Origin: a virus
Length of the DNA: 21,888 nucleotides
Strand: one strand, 5' to 3'
IMG/VR virus record: IMGVR_UViG_3300032288_001148
Span: 1 to 21,888 of that record
Position numbers and translations under genes: made by a program. Below the pieces are notes generated by a model. It worked only from the letters and a program-made list of their open reading frames with translations. It searched no databases and was not told the DNA's origin. Shown in pieces: positions 1 to 7,636 of this stretch. Every line of letters starts with the position of its first letter. The stretch's first letter is position 1.

Positions 1-35
1 ACGGATACCTGACAGTCGATTACGGAAAGGTCTGA
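1..35 (+). CDS. C-terminal end of an upstream virion gene (partial)
   Basis: Frame 3 is open from the window edge and ends in GYLTVDYGKV followed by TGA at 33-35. The stop overlaps the ATG at 35 of the next gene, as is usual in a packed phage operon. Only ten residues are visible, so the product cannot be named. By position it should be another virion or tail protein (inference). Confidence 0.4.
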   Translation, partial: GYLTVDYGKV

Positions 36-1369
36 TGATGGCACTCGATCCAGTCATCGCCGGGGGCTTCCGAGGGCTGCAGTTGCAAGACCCTCTGGAG
101 CAGTACGCCCGCGTCAGCCAAATCCAGCAGGCCCAGCAGCAGAACCAGTTGGCCGCGCTGAAAATGCAAGAGTACCAGCGCGAAGTGGAGACTGAGAATC
201 GTCTGCGTGCGCTGTACGCGCGCCCGGACGTCAACCTGTCCTCACCTGAGTTTTTGCGCGAGGTCTACGCGGTGTCGCCTGCCAGAGGGGCGGCCATGCA
301 GAAGTCGGCGCTTGAGGCGCGCAAGGCACAGCAAGAGGCGGACGAAGCTGCTGACAAACGCAAGAAAGCCGCTGCGGATCTTGCGGCGTCGTATGTAAAG
401 CAGGCCCGTGATCAACTGCCGATGGTCGGCGACCCGCAGACTTACGCTTCGTGGCGCACGCAGACGCTGAAGAACTTGCCTGGGTTTGAGTCGCTTATCC
501 CCGCTGACTACTCGCCGCAAACTGTGCAGCGTTTGGCGATGGACGCAGACAAGATGCTGGAGCAGCACTTTGTCAGCCAGCCCTTGGGTGGTACTACCCG
601 TGTGCTTGCTGTGCCGAAATATGGCGAGGGTGCGGCGCGTACCGTACCGGGCACAGAAGCTCGCATGACGATGGCCCCCGGTGAAGCCGAGCGAATCAAG
701 GTCAGCAAGGACCAGCTTGAACTCGATCAGCGCCGGCTTACTCAAGACGCTCGTCGAATCGGTCTTGAAGAACGTCGTGTTAATGTGCTGGAGGAGAACA
801 ATCGCCGGGATGCTGATCCAGGGTTCCAGCAGCGCATGAGTGCCGCCCGCGCCACAGGTGAAGCCATTGCCAAGGGCGATGTGGCAGCGGTGCAAGCATT
901 GCCGAAGGTCATCAGCCGCGCCGAAGAAGGTGTGCGTTTGATCGACGAGATGATCGGCAAGCGCGACACCAAGACTGGTCAACTGCTCAAGGGGTCCAAG
1001 CCTCACCCCGGTTTCGAGAACGCCGTGGGCGCCACTTGGCTCCCAGGTGCGCGGTTTATCGATGGCACTGATGCCGCAGGCTTCATGGCGCGGTTCGAGC
1101 AGGTTACGGGTCAATCGTTCCTTGAAGCGTTTGAATCGCTCAAGGGCGGTGGTGCAATTACGCAGCCCGAGGGTGAAAAGGGAACAAGCGCAATCAATCG
1201 CATGAAGATTGCCACGGACGAGAAAGAGTTCATCCGCGCCGCGATGGATCTGCAAGACGTCATTCGCAAGGGCGTCACCAACGCGCAAACTCGTGCTGCC
1301 CGTGCTGGTAGCGCGATGCCCGGTGGTGGGGGTGCTGTCGATACGAACAACCCGTTGCTGAAGCAGTAA
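35..1369 (+). CDS. Probable virion (internal/ejection-type) protein with coiled coils
   Basis: This 444-residue protein has no catalytic motif that I recognise. Residues about 25-120 are rich in Gln, Glu, Lys and Ala, and residues about 220-260 are rich in Arg, Glu and Leu; both look like long coiled coils. A more globular C-terminal part holds FEQVTGQSFLEAFESLKGGG and ends in a Gly-rich tail. The same C-terminal flavour (LKGGGAITQPEGEKGT) occurs in proteins placed among podovirus structural genes. ATG codons lie at 35 and 38; the Shine-Dalgarno GGAAAGG at 24-30 spaces better to the second. The gene sits 9 bp before another large virion protein and upstream of the lysis genes, where DNA-ejection proteins are often found. 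The role is inferred from composition and position. Confidence 0.6.
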   Translation: MMALDPVIAGGFRGLQLQDPLEQYARVSQIQQAQQQNQLAALKMQEYQREVETENRLRALYARPDVNLSSPEFLREVYAVSPARGAAMQKSALEARKAQQEADEAADKRKKAAADLAASYVKQARDQLPMVGDPQTYASWRTQTLKNLPGFESLIPADYSPQTVQRLAMDADKMLEQHFVSQPLGGTTRVLAVPKYGEGAARTVPGTEARMTMAPGEAERIKVSKDQLELDQRRLTQDARRIGLEERRVNVLEENNRRDADPGFQQRMSAARATGEAIAKGDVAAVQALPKVISRAEEGVRLIDEMIGKRDTKTGQLLKGSKPHPGFENAVGATWLPGARFIDGTDAAGFMARFEQVTGQSFLEAFESLKGGGAITQPEGEKGTSAINRMKIATDEKEFIRAAMDLQDVIRKGVTNAQTRAARAGSAMPGGGGAVDTNNPLLKQ

Positions 1370-1378
1370 GGAGCGCAC

Positions 1379-3691
1379 ATGGCAAATCTGGCCTCGATCC
1401 TTACCGATCCAAACTACGTCAACGCCAACGAAGCAACCAAGCGGGCCATCTTCGACAAGTTTTCCGCGCAAGACCCAAACTTCACCAACGCGAATCCGGC
1501 AACTCAAGACGCCATTCGTGCGCGGTTTGGTGTCCCCTCGCTTGGCCAACAAACTGCGCCAGAACTGCCCGAGTCATTGCGTCCGCGCACCGCTGCGCCT
1601 GAAGGCATCCCTGGTGAGCGCAAAGAGTCCGGGATGATGCGCCAAGCGGGCAAGGTTGTGCTCGACGTACTGGCGGGCGGTGTTCGAGGGGCGGGGTCGA
1701 TTGGCGCAACGCTGATCCGTCCCTTCGAGTCCGGGGAAGAAAACGTCGCCCGTCGTCAGAAGATGGATGAGGCGCTGCGTTCACTGGGTGCGGACCCGTC
1801 GTCCTTTGCCTACGGTGCCGGCAAGTTCGGCGCAGAGATGGCAGGCACGATGGGTGTGGGTGGCGCCCTTGCCGTGCCGGTTAAAGCTGCTGCGCGGGTC
1901 GTTCCTCAACTGGCATCCGCTGTGCCGGCGCTGACGAGTGGCGGGCTTGCCGCACAGACGACAGCCGGGAAGATTGCAGCAGGCGCTGTTACGGGAGCCG
2001 CTGGCGCTGGCCTGATCGAACCCGGGTCTGCAACCACCGGTGCGGCACTTGGCGCAGCGGTTCCCTTCGTGCCGGGGATTGTGGCCAAGGGCGCGGGCAA
2101 GTTGGCCGACCTGCGCCAGATCCCCAAGAACAAGGCTGCTGTCTTGGCGCGTGCATCGCTGGGTGACGACCTCGAACAGACGCTCAACGCTCTGCGCACC
2201 GCTGACCCCAGCGCCAGCGTGGCCGAGGTGACCGCCAGCATTCAGAACCCTGCGTGGCAAGCACTCGTCAAAGACGTGTTGGAAAAGAGCCCCAGCGGTG
2301 CTCAGTATCTGAGCAAGTTCAACAAACTGAGCCACGATGAGGGTGTCAACGCTCTGGCCAAGCTGGCCGGTGGCGCCACCGCAGCCGAAGTTCGTGGCAC
2401 CACGGAGGCTGCGAAAGAAGCGGTTCGCACCATCACGACGCCGATGCGTGACACAGCGCTGGCCCGGGCTAACCTGGGCAAGATGGTGGCCGAGTACGAA
2501 GCGCAGGCTGGCAAGTTGAGCGCAGAGGCTGCTGCCGAGGTGCAGAAGGTTCGTGATCTAGTTAACGCTGGCAACATTGCCGAGGCGTCTGCTCGACTTG
2601 ACCTGATCAAACGCAACCTGCCAGTCGGTTTGACCAAGTACACCTACAAGGGTGATTTGGCCCGCATGGCCGACGAGTGGGCTTCTCAGGCTGCGACTGC
2701 CTCGCTCGATCTGGGTCAAGGTTCTCGGTTTGCCAAAGCTGCTGCGGACGCCCTGCGCTCGGTGGGCATCAAGCCGCTTGAGAGTGAGCCGCTGATCCGC
2801 AGCCTGAAGGCCGTGGGCAGCAACCCCGAACTAGCCGCAAACGATCTGGTCGAGGCGTCGTTGCGCAACATCGCTGACGACATCGCCAAGTGGACCAGCG
2901 GCGGCGGCATCATTGACGCCCGCGCACTCGACGCCATCCGTAAGAACTCGGTCAACGCTACCGTGGCTCAGTTGAGATCCGGGTTTGACGCTACGGCGCA
3001 ACGCAACGCCGCAGCCGGCGTGCTGAGTCGAATCAAGCCAGTCATCGACGACGCAATCGAGTCTGCTGGCGGTAAGGGCTACCGCGAGTATCTGCAGCAA
3101 TACGCCAAGATGTCTCAGAAGGTCGCCGAGAAACAGTTGGCGGGCGAGGCTCTGGAGTTGTGGCAAAGGGACAAGGACGCATTTGTGCGCCTTGTGCAGA
3201 ACGAATCCCCGGACACTGTTGAGAAGATCCTCGGCCCGGGCAAGTACAACATCGCCGTCGAGTTGGCCGAAGACACTCTGGGTACTCTGCAGTCCCAGGC
3301 CAACAAGCGCCTGAGTCAGCTTGCAGCAAGCCAGCAGGCCAGCGATGGTCAGAAGGCTCTGGCAACGCTGCTGCGCGAGAACACGTCCAAGTTCCGCCTG
3401 CCGTCGTGGCTGAGCTTCTGGGGTGCTGCTGCCAACAAGACCATCAGCGAACTCGAAAAGGCTGTGGGAAGCCGCAGCATGAAGGTGCTGGCCGAGGCGA
3501 TGCAGTCACCCGAGAGTGCTGTAAATCTGCTGCAGTCCCTGCCCGCTGCTGAACGCAACCGGATATTGCAACTCGTTGCCGATCCGTCAAAATGGAGTGC
3601 ACCTGCCCGTGCTGCGGTTACTGGCGGCACAGCCGCCAGCATCAACATGCTTGCACCTGAAAGCAGCATCGAAAACGAATTTGTAAGGTGA
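1379..3691 (+). CDS. Large Ala/Gly-rich virion protein, probable DNA-ejection (internal core) protein
   Basis: This 770-residue protein starts at an ATG behind AAGGAG (1368-1373). Two near-identical 19-residue motifs open it: residues 10-28 (DPNYVNANEATKRAIFDKF) and 32-50 (DPNFTNANPATQDAIRARF), with a 22-residue period. Residues about 100-240 are rich in Ala, Gly and Val and hold several stretches hydrophobic enough to insert in or cross a membrane. The remaining 500 residues are mostly helical, with heptad-like Ala/Leu/Lys spacing. Large, helical, partly membrane-active proteins just upstream of lysis genes are typical of podovirus internal core/ejection proteins, which form a conduit through the envelope. 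No lytic transglycosylase or peptidase motif was seen. The assignment is inference from composition and gene order. Confidence 0.6.
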   Translation: MANLASILTDPNYVNANEATKRAIFDKFSAQDPNFTNANPATQDAIRARFGVPSLGQQTAPELPESLRPRTAAPEGIPGERKESGMMRQAGKVVLDVLAGGVRGAGSIGATLIRPFESGEENVARRQKMDEALRSLGADPSSFAYGAGKFGAEMAGTMGVGGALAVPVKAAARVVPQLASAVPALTSGGLAAQTTAGKIAAGAVTGAAGAGLIEPGSATTGAALGAAVPFVPGIVAKGAGKLADLRQIPKNKAAVLARASLGDDLEQTLNALRTADPSASVAEVTASIQNPAWQALVKDVLEKSPSGAQYLSKFNKLSHDEGVNALAKLAGGATAAEVRGTTEAAKEAVRTITTPMRDTALARANLGKMVAEYEAQAGKLSAEAAAEVQKVRDLVNAGNIAEASARLDLIKRNLPVGLTKYTYKGDLARMADEWASQAATASLDLGQGSRFAKAAADALRSVGIKPLESEPLIRSLKAVGSNPELAANDLVEASLRNIADDIAKWTSGGGIIDARALDAIRKNSVNATVAQLRSGFDATAQRNAAAGVLSRIKPVIDDAIESAGGKGYREYLQQYAKMSQKVAEKQLAGEALELWQRDKDAFVRLVQNESPDTVEKILGPGKYNIAVELAEDTLGTLQSQANKRLSQLAASQQASDGQKALATLLRENTSKFRLPSWLSFWGAAANKTISELEKAVGSRSMKVLAEAMQSPESAVNLLQSLPAAERNRILQLVADPSKWSAPARAAVTGGTAASINMLAPESSIENEFVR

Positions 3692-3696
3692 GTTCG

Positions 3697-3915
3697 ATGG
3701 AGTTCCAGAGCGGTGAAATCGACCCGGTGAGGTACGGTGTTCTGTGGCAGAAAGTACAGGACATGGACAAGAAGGTGGACAAGATGGAACGCCAACTTGA
3801 ACAGCTTCTTGAACTGGCCAACAAGGGCAAAGGCGGTCTCTGGTTCGGCATGGCCGTGGCGTCAGGCATCTCTGGGCTCATGGGGTTCCTTGTGAGTCAC
3901 TGGAAAGGAAGCTGA
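3697..3915 (+). CDS. Small coiled-coil protein with one C-terminal TM segment (XhlA/holin-accessory-like)
   Basis: This 72-residue protein has an N-terminal amphipathic coiled coil (VQDMDKKVDKMERQLEQLLEL) followed by one transmembrane segment (LWFGMAVASGISGLMGFLV) and a short basic tail. That is the layout of XhlA-type haemolysin/holin-accessory proteins. The ATG at 3697 is preferred because AAGGTGAG at 3685-3692 is a good ribosome binding site for it; an in-frame GTG at 3688 overlaps the previous stop and would add three residues. It stands 6 bp before the 3TM holin and next to the endolysin, so a part in lysis is likely: a second holin, antiholin or spanin-like helper. Sequence alone does not decide which. 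Confidence 0.65.
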   Translation: MEFQSGEIDPVRYGVLWQKVQDMDKKVDKMERQLEQLLELANKGKGGLWFGMAVASGISGLMGFLVSHWKGS

Positions 3916-3921
3916 AGCGAC

Positions 3922-4326
3922 ATGAACCCTCTCATCCTCGGCCCTCTGCTGGAGGTCGGCAAGACCTTGCTGGACCGGTTCATCCCTGACCCAGAGGCCA
4001 AGCGGCAGGCGGAAGCTGACTTCCTGCGCATGGCGATGGAGGGTGAACTCAAGCAGACCATCGCGCAGCTTGAGATTAACGCCCGCGAGGCGCAGCACCC
4101 CAGCGTCTGGGTGGCTGGCTGGCGCCCAGGCGCAGGGTGGGTAGGTGTGGCTGGCTTCGGCTACGCCGTGTTCCTGCAGCCGCTGTTGACATGGATCGCC
4201 ACCATTCGGGGCTGGCCTGCGCCACCGACCGTTGACACCGATCTGCTCTGGGTGGTTCTCAGCGGCATGTTGGGCATCGGTGGCCTGCGCACCTACGAGA
4301 AGGCCAAGGGAGTGGCGACCAAGTGA
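3922..4326 (+). CDS. Holin, 3TM family (GTA/phage holin)
   Basis: This 134-residue protein resembles the 3TM phage holin family (Pfam GTA_holin_3TM). It has an amphipathic N-terminus (NPLILGPLLEVGKTLLDRFIPD), a charged helix at 26-58, the family hallmark WRPGAGW (67-73), a TM segment at about 72-94, and a second at about 107-122 ending in GGLRTYEK. Holins collect in the inner membrane and at a set time make lesions that release or activate the endolysin. The stop TGA at 4324-4326 overlaps the GTG start of the endolysin gene, so the two are probably translationally coupled. The basic C-terminal tail is cytoplasmic in this family. Confidence 0.85.
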   Translation: MNPLILGPLLEVGKTLLDRFIPDPEAKRQAEADFLRMAMEGELKQTIAQLEINAREAQHPSVWVAGWRPGAGWVGVAGFGYAVFLQPLLTWIATIRGWPAPPTVDTDLLWVVLSGMLGIGGLRTYEKAKGVATK

Positions 4327-4685
4327 ACTGGGCCGACTACCCCAACTTCACTGAGGCTGAGTTCCGCTGCCGCCACTGCGGTAAGCAGGAGATGAAGCCC
4401 GAGTTCATGGGGCGTCTGCAGGCGCTGCGCGACATCTACCGCAAGCCGATGAGCATCACCTCGGGCTACCGCTGCCCTGACCACCCAATCGAAAAGGCCA
4501 AGACCGAGCCGGGTATGCACGCGACTGGCCTAGCCTGCGACGTCGGCGTGCAAGGCGCTGACGCCCATGAGTTGCTGCGCCTGGCGATGCACCTAGGCTT
4601 CACCGGCATAGGCGTACAGCAGAAAGGCGCGGGGCGGTTCATCCACCTCGATCTGCGCTCTCAGCCGACGATCTGGTCGTACTGA
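4323..4685 (+). CDS. Endolysin, M15-type zinc peptidase (D-Ala-D-Ala carboxypeptidase-like)
   Basis: This 120-residue protein matches the Peptidase_M15_3 family, used by phages to cut peptide cross-links in peptidoglycan. The N-terminal FTEAEFRCRHCG motif is typical. ITSGYRCPDH precedes the zinc site, whose ligands are expected to be H66 and D73 (HATGLACD) and H108 of IHLDLR. Length is normal for the single-domain form. No signal peptide or TM segment is seen, so it needs the holin just upstream to reach the wall. Start is GTG at 4323, inside the holin stop (GTGA overlap). It is the last plus-strand gene of this block and ends only 6 bp from the end of the convergent minus-strand operon. Confidence 0.88.
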   Translation: MNWADYPNFTEAEFRCRHCGKQEMKPEFMGRLQALRDIYRKPMSITSGYRCPDHPIEKAKTEPGMHATGLACDVGVQGADAHELLRLAMHLGFTGIGVQQKGAGRFIHLDLRSQPTIWSY

Positions 4686-4691
4686 CACAGG

Positions 4692-4760
4692 TCAGGTGAG
4701 AGCCAGCCCCACAGCGATCAACAGCACCACGACCACCGCTGCTACAGCCAGTGGCGTCAC
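4692..4760 (-). CDS. Hydrophobic microprotein, 22 residues, single TM segment
   Basis: A 22-codon frame opens with GTG at 4760-4758, overlapping the TGA of the zinc-ribbon gene (GTGA), and closes with TGA at 4694-4692. After MTPL it is almost wholly Ala, Val, Leu and Ile (AVAAVVVVLLIAVGLAL), the length of one membrane span. The stop-start overlap matches the joints of the genes upstream, and the bases before the GTG read GGTAAC, as at several other starts in this operon. It has no strong Shine-Dalgarno of its own, so translation would depend on coupling. The function is unknown. Two similar tiny TM peptides occur at 16587-16661 and 17183-17275. Confidence 0.45.
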   Translation of the reverse strand: MTPLAVAAVVVVLLIAVGLALT

Positions 4761-4963
4761 GCTGTTACCGTCGTCATCTTCGCAGCCGAGTTCAGTGCAG
4801 CATTCAGCCGCTTGAGGGTGTCGGCCTTGCTGGTCACAGCCACGGGGGATTCGCGTGTGCTGAAGCGGTGCTCGTTCGCGCATGTGTACCTCCTGTAGGT
4901 GTAACCGTCGCGCTGCCTCGTTTGTAAAACTTGTGTCCATGCCTTGCAAGTAGGGCATTTCAT
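4757..4963 (-). CDS. Small zinc-ribbon protein, NrdR-N-terminus-like
   Basis: This 68-residue protein begins MKCPTC. Its first 38 residues follow the NrdR-type zinc ribbon: C3-x2-C6, then an RRYTC block with C28, then EHRFSTRE, where H32 replaces the usual fourth cysteine. The ATP-cone of real NrdR is absent; the rest is a short Ala/Thr/Lys-rich tail. Such stand-alone ribbons are common in phages and are thought to bind nucleic acid, but no specific role is known. The ATG at 4963 is preferred over an in-frame GTG at 4978 because GGAGGG lies about 7 nt upstream. The start overlaps the stop of the winged-helix gene (ATGA). Confidence 0.75.
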   Translation of the reverse strand: MKCPTCKAWTQVLQTRQRDGYTYRRYTCANEHRFSTRESPVAVTSKADTLKRLNAALNSAAKMTTVTA

Positions 4964-5331
4964 GTACCCGCCCTCCACTGCGCCGCAAGGTTGAAGACGC
5001 TGTTGGTCAGCGCCCGAGCCTTGGCCCGGTGGTAGTGCAGCCGCTTGTTGGCAAGCGTGTCAGGCTTGGGCTTCTTGGCGTCAGACTTGTCACCCAGGGC
5101 GTAGACTGCCCGGGGGTACTTGCGGGCACCTTCGTGGTCGTATACGTACCGCACAACGTGGATGCGCTTCAAGCCTGACTTGGTGCGGTTGTTCAGTCGA
5201 GTGAGCACAGCGTGGGCGTCGTATCGACTGATGCGCAGATGATCGGCCAACTCACTCGCAGTGACCTCGCCAAAGTCGGCAATGGTGGCAAGGGCATCGA
5301 CTACCAAATGCCCACGGTTGAGTGAACTCAA
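4960..5331 (-). CDS. Winged-helix DNA-binding protein (hypothetical phage regulator)
   Basis: This 123-residue protein contains a helix-turn-helix of winged type: LVVDALATIADFGEVTASEL, then ADHLRISRYDAHAVLTRL, then a wing-like region (IHVVRYVYDHEGARKYPRA). The rest is Lys- and Ala-rich. MarR/Rrf2-like folds look like this, but I cannot name a family. The start is taken as TTG at 5331: it lies about 7 nt after a perfect GGAGG and overlaps the TGA of the gene upstream (TTGA). The frame stays open for 55 codons further upstream, but those codons are a shadow of the 35-residue gene at 5328-5435. It could repress late expression of its own operon (inference). Confidence 0.65.
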   Translation of the reverse strand: MSSLNRGHLVVDALATIADFGEVTASELADHLRISRYDAHAVLTRLNNRTKSGLKRIHVVRYVYDHEGARKYPRAVYALGDKSDAKKPKPDTLANKRLHYHRAKARALTNSVFNLAAQWRAGT

Positions 5332-5435
5332 AATGGTGCCTCCGGTAGCTTCTCGCGCTCCTTGCGCTCCAGTTCCTTGAGTTCCTTGGGTGTCAGTGGC
5401 ACCGGGCCACCGGGAGGAGGGAAGGGCCAGATCAT
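5328..5435 (-). CDS. Small 35-residue Pro-rich/charged protein
   Basis: This short gene starts with ATG at 5435, overlapping the previous stop (ATGA), behind GGAGGGG. It ends TGA at 5330-5328, which overlaps the next start. The product has a Pro-rich head (MIWPFPPPGGPVP) and a strongly charged helix (LTPKELKELERKEREKLPEA). Its reality rests on three things: a strong ribosome binding site, exact stop-start overlaps on both sides, and biased, protein-like composition. No function can be given. A longer reading frame through this stretch in another phase has no good start signal and was rejected. Confidence 0.55.
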   Translation of the reverse strand: MIWPFPPPGGPVPLTPKELKELERKEREKLPEAPF

Positions 5436-5680
5436 GCTTGCCCCTCCGCTTTGACATACGCTTCTTTGGCCTCCTGCAATGATGGGTGTTCACCATCTGC
5501 TTCCATCAAACGGTTTTCCAGCGTGTTGCAGTAGCTGATGAGGCGGCGCAATGCAGCACCCAGTTCCTGATTCACAGCATGAAGGCGGCGCAGTTCTGCG
5601 GCGGCATCACTTGCGGGGCCGAGAAAACCTCGCACTTCAAGCGCATCAGCCAGCCGCAGGGCTTCGGGTTGTGTGGTCAT
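5432..5680 (-). CDS. Small hypothetical phage protein, helical
   Basis: This 82-residue protein begins MTTQPEALRLADALE and holds the Ala/Leu/Arg-rich helical stretch AAAELRRLHAVNQELGAAL, a pattern I associate with small early proteins of Burkholderiales phages. No catalytic or metal-binding motif is visible. The ATG at 5680 has GGAGGAT upstream and overlaps the preceding stop (ATGA); in-frame codons further upstream lie inside the preceding gene and are not used. Function unknown. Confidence 0.65.
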   Translation of the reverse strand: MTTQPEALRLADALEVRGFLGPASDAAAELRRLHAVNQELGAALRRLISYCNTLENRLMEADGEHPSLQEAKEAYVKAEGQA

Positions 5681-5886
5681 TGCTGATCCTCCGTGGCCTT
5701 GTGCAGGTAGTTCGTCAGGCGCTTGATCTTGGCCTCGTAATACTTGCACATCGAGTCAGCGTACTCGCGGCTGCTCTGAGCCTCCAGCAGCCTGCGCTTG
5801 GCGTCCTCCAGTTCACGCAGCGCAAGTTGCTCGGCGCTTGGGGTTGTGTACACACTCTTCAGCCAGTCAATCGATTCACGGATCAT
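5677..5886 (-). CDS. Small coiled-coil hypothetical phage protein
   Basis: This 69-residue protein begins MIRESIDWLKSVYTTP and continues with a long charged helix (residues 18-65, rich in Glu, Ala, Arg and Lys) likely to form a coiled coil. Similar proteins with the same N-terminus are frequent in betaproteobacterial phages (recollection, no function known). It has AGGAG followed by the recurring GTAACTGTA just before the ATG. It is the first gene after the promoter-like palindrome at 5907-5928 and heads a chain of six genes joined by overlaps. Confidence 0.7.
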   Translation of the reverse strand: MIRESIDWLKSVYTTPSAEQLALRELEDAKRRLLEAQSSREYADSMCKYYEAKIKRLTNYLHKATEDQQ

Positions 5887-5906
5887 TACAGTTACTCCTG
5901 CGGTTG

Positions 5907-5928
5907 GTGTGACACAAGTGTATCACAC
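5907..5928 (-). promoter_or_regulatory. Internal promoter with extended -10 inside a 22-bp imperfect palindrome
   Basis: The 22-bp site has half-sites GTGTGA and TCACAC around a partly symmetric centre (18 of 22 positions symmetric). Read on the minus strand it contains TGATACACT, an extended -10 (TG-n-TACACT, -10 at 5922-5917). The same nine bases form the -10 of the main replication promoter at 13156-13148. No good -35 is present. The site follows immediately on the stop codon of the MazG-like gene and is placed to start a sub-transcript for the genes from 5886 to 4692. The palindrome would suit a dimeric regulator (inference). Confidence 0.45.
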
Positions 5929-6228
5929 TTCTTTGACAAACACACCTTCTTTTGTGAGGTGCCCCTTGCGGTCCTTGATCTCGTTGTAGGCACCTCTGAC
6001 GCACGACACCAGATCGACATCGAGCACAGCGCACACCATGATGAGCGTGACCACGATGTCCCCGATGGCGTCCTTAGCCTCGTCGAGGTTGTTCTTGTTC
6101 AGGGCGTCCAGCAGTTCCGTGGTTTCCTCCAGGGTCTTGATGGCCTGGGACATTGCGGTAGCGTTCTGCACGATGCCTCGGGCCTCGCCCCACTGAACAA
6201 TCTTCATCTCGACTTCTGCGTAACTCAT
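5923..6228 (-). CDS. MazG-like nucleotide pyrophosphohydrolase
   Basis: This 101-residue protein has the all-alpha NTP pyrophosphatase (MazG) pattern: EETTE at residues 34-38 (EExxE magnesium site) and DAIGD at 53-57 in place of the usual EVGD/ELGD, each on a long helix. Members hydrolyse (d)NTPs to the monophosphate, cleaning the nucleotide pool or altering alarmone levels during infection. The start ATG at 6228 follows AAAGGAG and lies one base after the helicase stop; an upstream extension in the same frame runs inside the helicase gene and is not used. Its position among replication genes fits a nucleotide-metabolism role. Confidence 0.75.
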   Translation of the reverse strand: MSYAEVEMKIVQWGEARGIVQNATAMSQAIKTLEETTELLDALNKNNLDEAKDAIGDIVVTLIMVCAVLDVDLVSCVRGAYNEIKDRKGHLTKEGVFVKEV

Positions 6229-6229
6229 T

Positions 6230-7636
6230 TCACACTCCTTTGGATTGACGGTATTGCTTGACCGCATTGCGCAGCCCAGCTTGGGTTGTGGCCTTCTCGT
6301 CGAGGGCCATTGCTTGCGCTTGATCAAGGGTGCTCTGCATCAGGATGCGGTGGCACATGACCGGGGCACCTTGACCTTGGCGGCGCACTCGGGCGTTGAA
6401 CTGCTCGTACAGATCCAGCGACCAGTTGAGGCCATACCACACGAGGATGTGGCCGTTCTTCTGCAGGCCGTCGATGCCGTGGCCCATCGACGCCGGGTGG
6501 CCGATCATCAGTTGGCAGTCGCCGGTCTTCCAGCGGTGCATGGCGTTGGTCAACGCAGACTCGCTCTTGCACTCGGTCAAGTTGATCGGGCGCAGATCTT
6601 TGAACCGGGTCATGATGCGCTCGGCGTCACTGCGGTACGCATAGGCGCACAGGACCGGTGAGCCTTGGGCCTCATCGATGATCTCCTCCAGCGCATCCAG
6701 CTTCATGTCGTGCACGGGCTCCCACAGCGGCATCCCAGCGATGGGGTACATGGCACCGTTGGAGAACTGCAGGCACTTGTTGGTCAGCGCCGCCTGATTG
6801 AACGCCTCGACCTCCTTGCCGCTATCGAGCACCATGAAGAACTCTTTCTCCAGCCGGTCATACTTGGCCCGCAACTCGTCGGGCATCTCGATCTCGATGT
6901 TGTTGACGATCAGGTCCGGCAGCGGGTTGTAGTCCTCGGCTGACATCTCCAACGTAATGTCCCCGATCAGCTTCTTGATGGTGTCCTCGGTGTCGTCATA
7001 GGGCACCTCTTTGTACGGCCCCACCTTGCGATAGAACCGGGTGCGGAAGGCCGTCTTGCTGGTGCCCAGGCGCTCACCCCTGTCCACTACGAGGAACTGT
7101 CCGTGGAGGTCTTTGTAGCCGTTGCTGGCCGGGGTGCCGGTCAAGCCCGTGGTCCAAGTGAACTGGTCTGCGATCTTGCGGAACGCCTTGACCCGGTTCG
7201 TGGCGCTGTTCTTCATCTTGCTGATCTCGTCCCACACGATGCCGTTGAAGGGCATCGGACGATTCTTCTTGACGAAGTAGGTCTGCAGTGTCTCAGCCAG
7301 CCAGCCGAGGTTCTCGTAGTTCACCATGTACACGTCGGCAGGGCGCAGCAGAGCGCGGGTGCGCTGGTCCTTGGTGCCCGCGACCATGCTGAACTTGAGG
7401 TGCTTGGTGTGCTCCCACTTCGCTGCCTCCTGCCGCCACACCAGCCGGATGACGCGGATCGGTGCGACGATGATCACGCCACGCAGGAAGCCGGTGCCCA
7501 GCAGGTGCGACAGACTGGTCAGCGTGATGACGGTCTTGCCCAGGCCCATGTCCAGCCACAGCATCGAGTGTGGGTGGGTGCACTGGAAGTTGACTGCCTT
7601 CTTCTGGTAGTCGTGGAGCAGGTGGGGTGTGAGCAT
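6230..7636 (-). CDS. SNF2-family DEAD/H helicase
   Basis: This 468-residue protein carries the superfamily 2 helicase motifs in order. The Q-like YQKKAV near residue 10 is followed by Walker A DMGLGKT (29-35), motif Ia IIVAP, motif II WDEIS (DE at 136-137), motif III TGTPASNG (166-173), motif V SMGHGIDGLQ and motif VI QFNARVRRQGQ near the C-terminus. Phage proteins of this compact SNF2 type commonly lie beside a VRR-NUC gene and are thought to remodel or unwind DNA during replication or recombination. The ATG at 7636 overlaps the TGA of the VRR-NUC gene; a GTG one codon earlier is possible. Confidence 0.88.
   Translation of the reverse strand: MLTPHLLHDYQKKAVNFQCTHPHSMLWLDMGLGKTVITLTSLSHLLGTGFLRGVIIVAPIRVIRLVWRQEAAKWEHTKHLKFSMVAGTKDQRTRALLRPADVYMVNYENLGWLAETLQTYFVKKNRPMPFNGIVWDEISKMKNSATNRVKAFRKIADQFTWTTGLTGTPASNGYKDLHGQFLVVDRGERLGTSKTAFRTRFYRKVGPYKEVPYDDTEDTIKKLIGDITLEMSAEDYNPLPDLIVNNIEIEMPDELRAKYDRLEKEFFMVLDSGKEVEAFNQAALTNKCLQFSNGAMYPIAGMPLWEPVHDMKLDALEEIIDEAQGSPVLCAYAYRSDAERIMTRFKDLRPINLTECKSESALTNAMHRWKTGDCQLMIGHPASMGHGIDGLQKNGHILVWYGLNWSLDLYEQFNARVRRQGQGAPVMCHRILMQSTLDQAQAMALDEKATTQAGLRNAVKQYRQSKGV

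Noticed and set aside
242-1552. Long open frame on the minus strand opposite the first virion gene
   Set aside because: It spans two genes, has no ribosome binding site, and its product is rich in Arg, His, Cys and Leu as expected from antisense of GC-rich coding DNA.
4692-4988. 98-codon minus-strand frame overlapping the zinc-ribbon gene
   Set aside because: Its first two thirds are out of phase with the real zinc-ribbon gene; only the last 22 codons look like a true coupled peptide.
5332-5496. Upstream extension of the winged-helix gene
   Set aside because: The extra codons give low-complexity peptide and coincide with a better-supported 35-residue gene in another frame; GGAGG is placed for TTG at 5331.
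5551-6261. Plus-strand open frame opposite small genes and MazG-like gene
   Set aside because: Crosses several real minus-strand genes and the palindromic promoter; no start signal.
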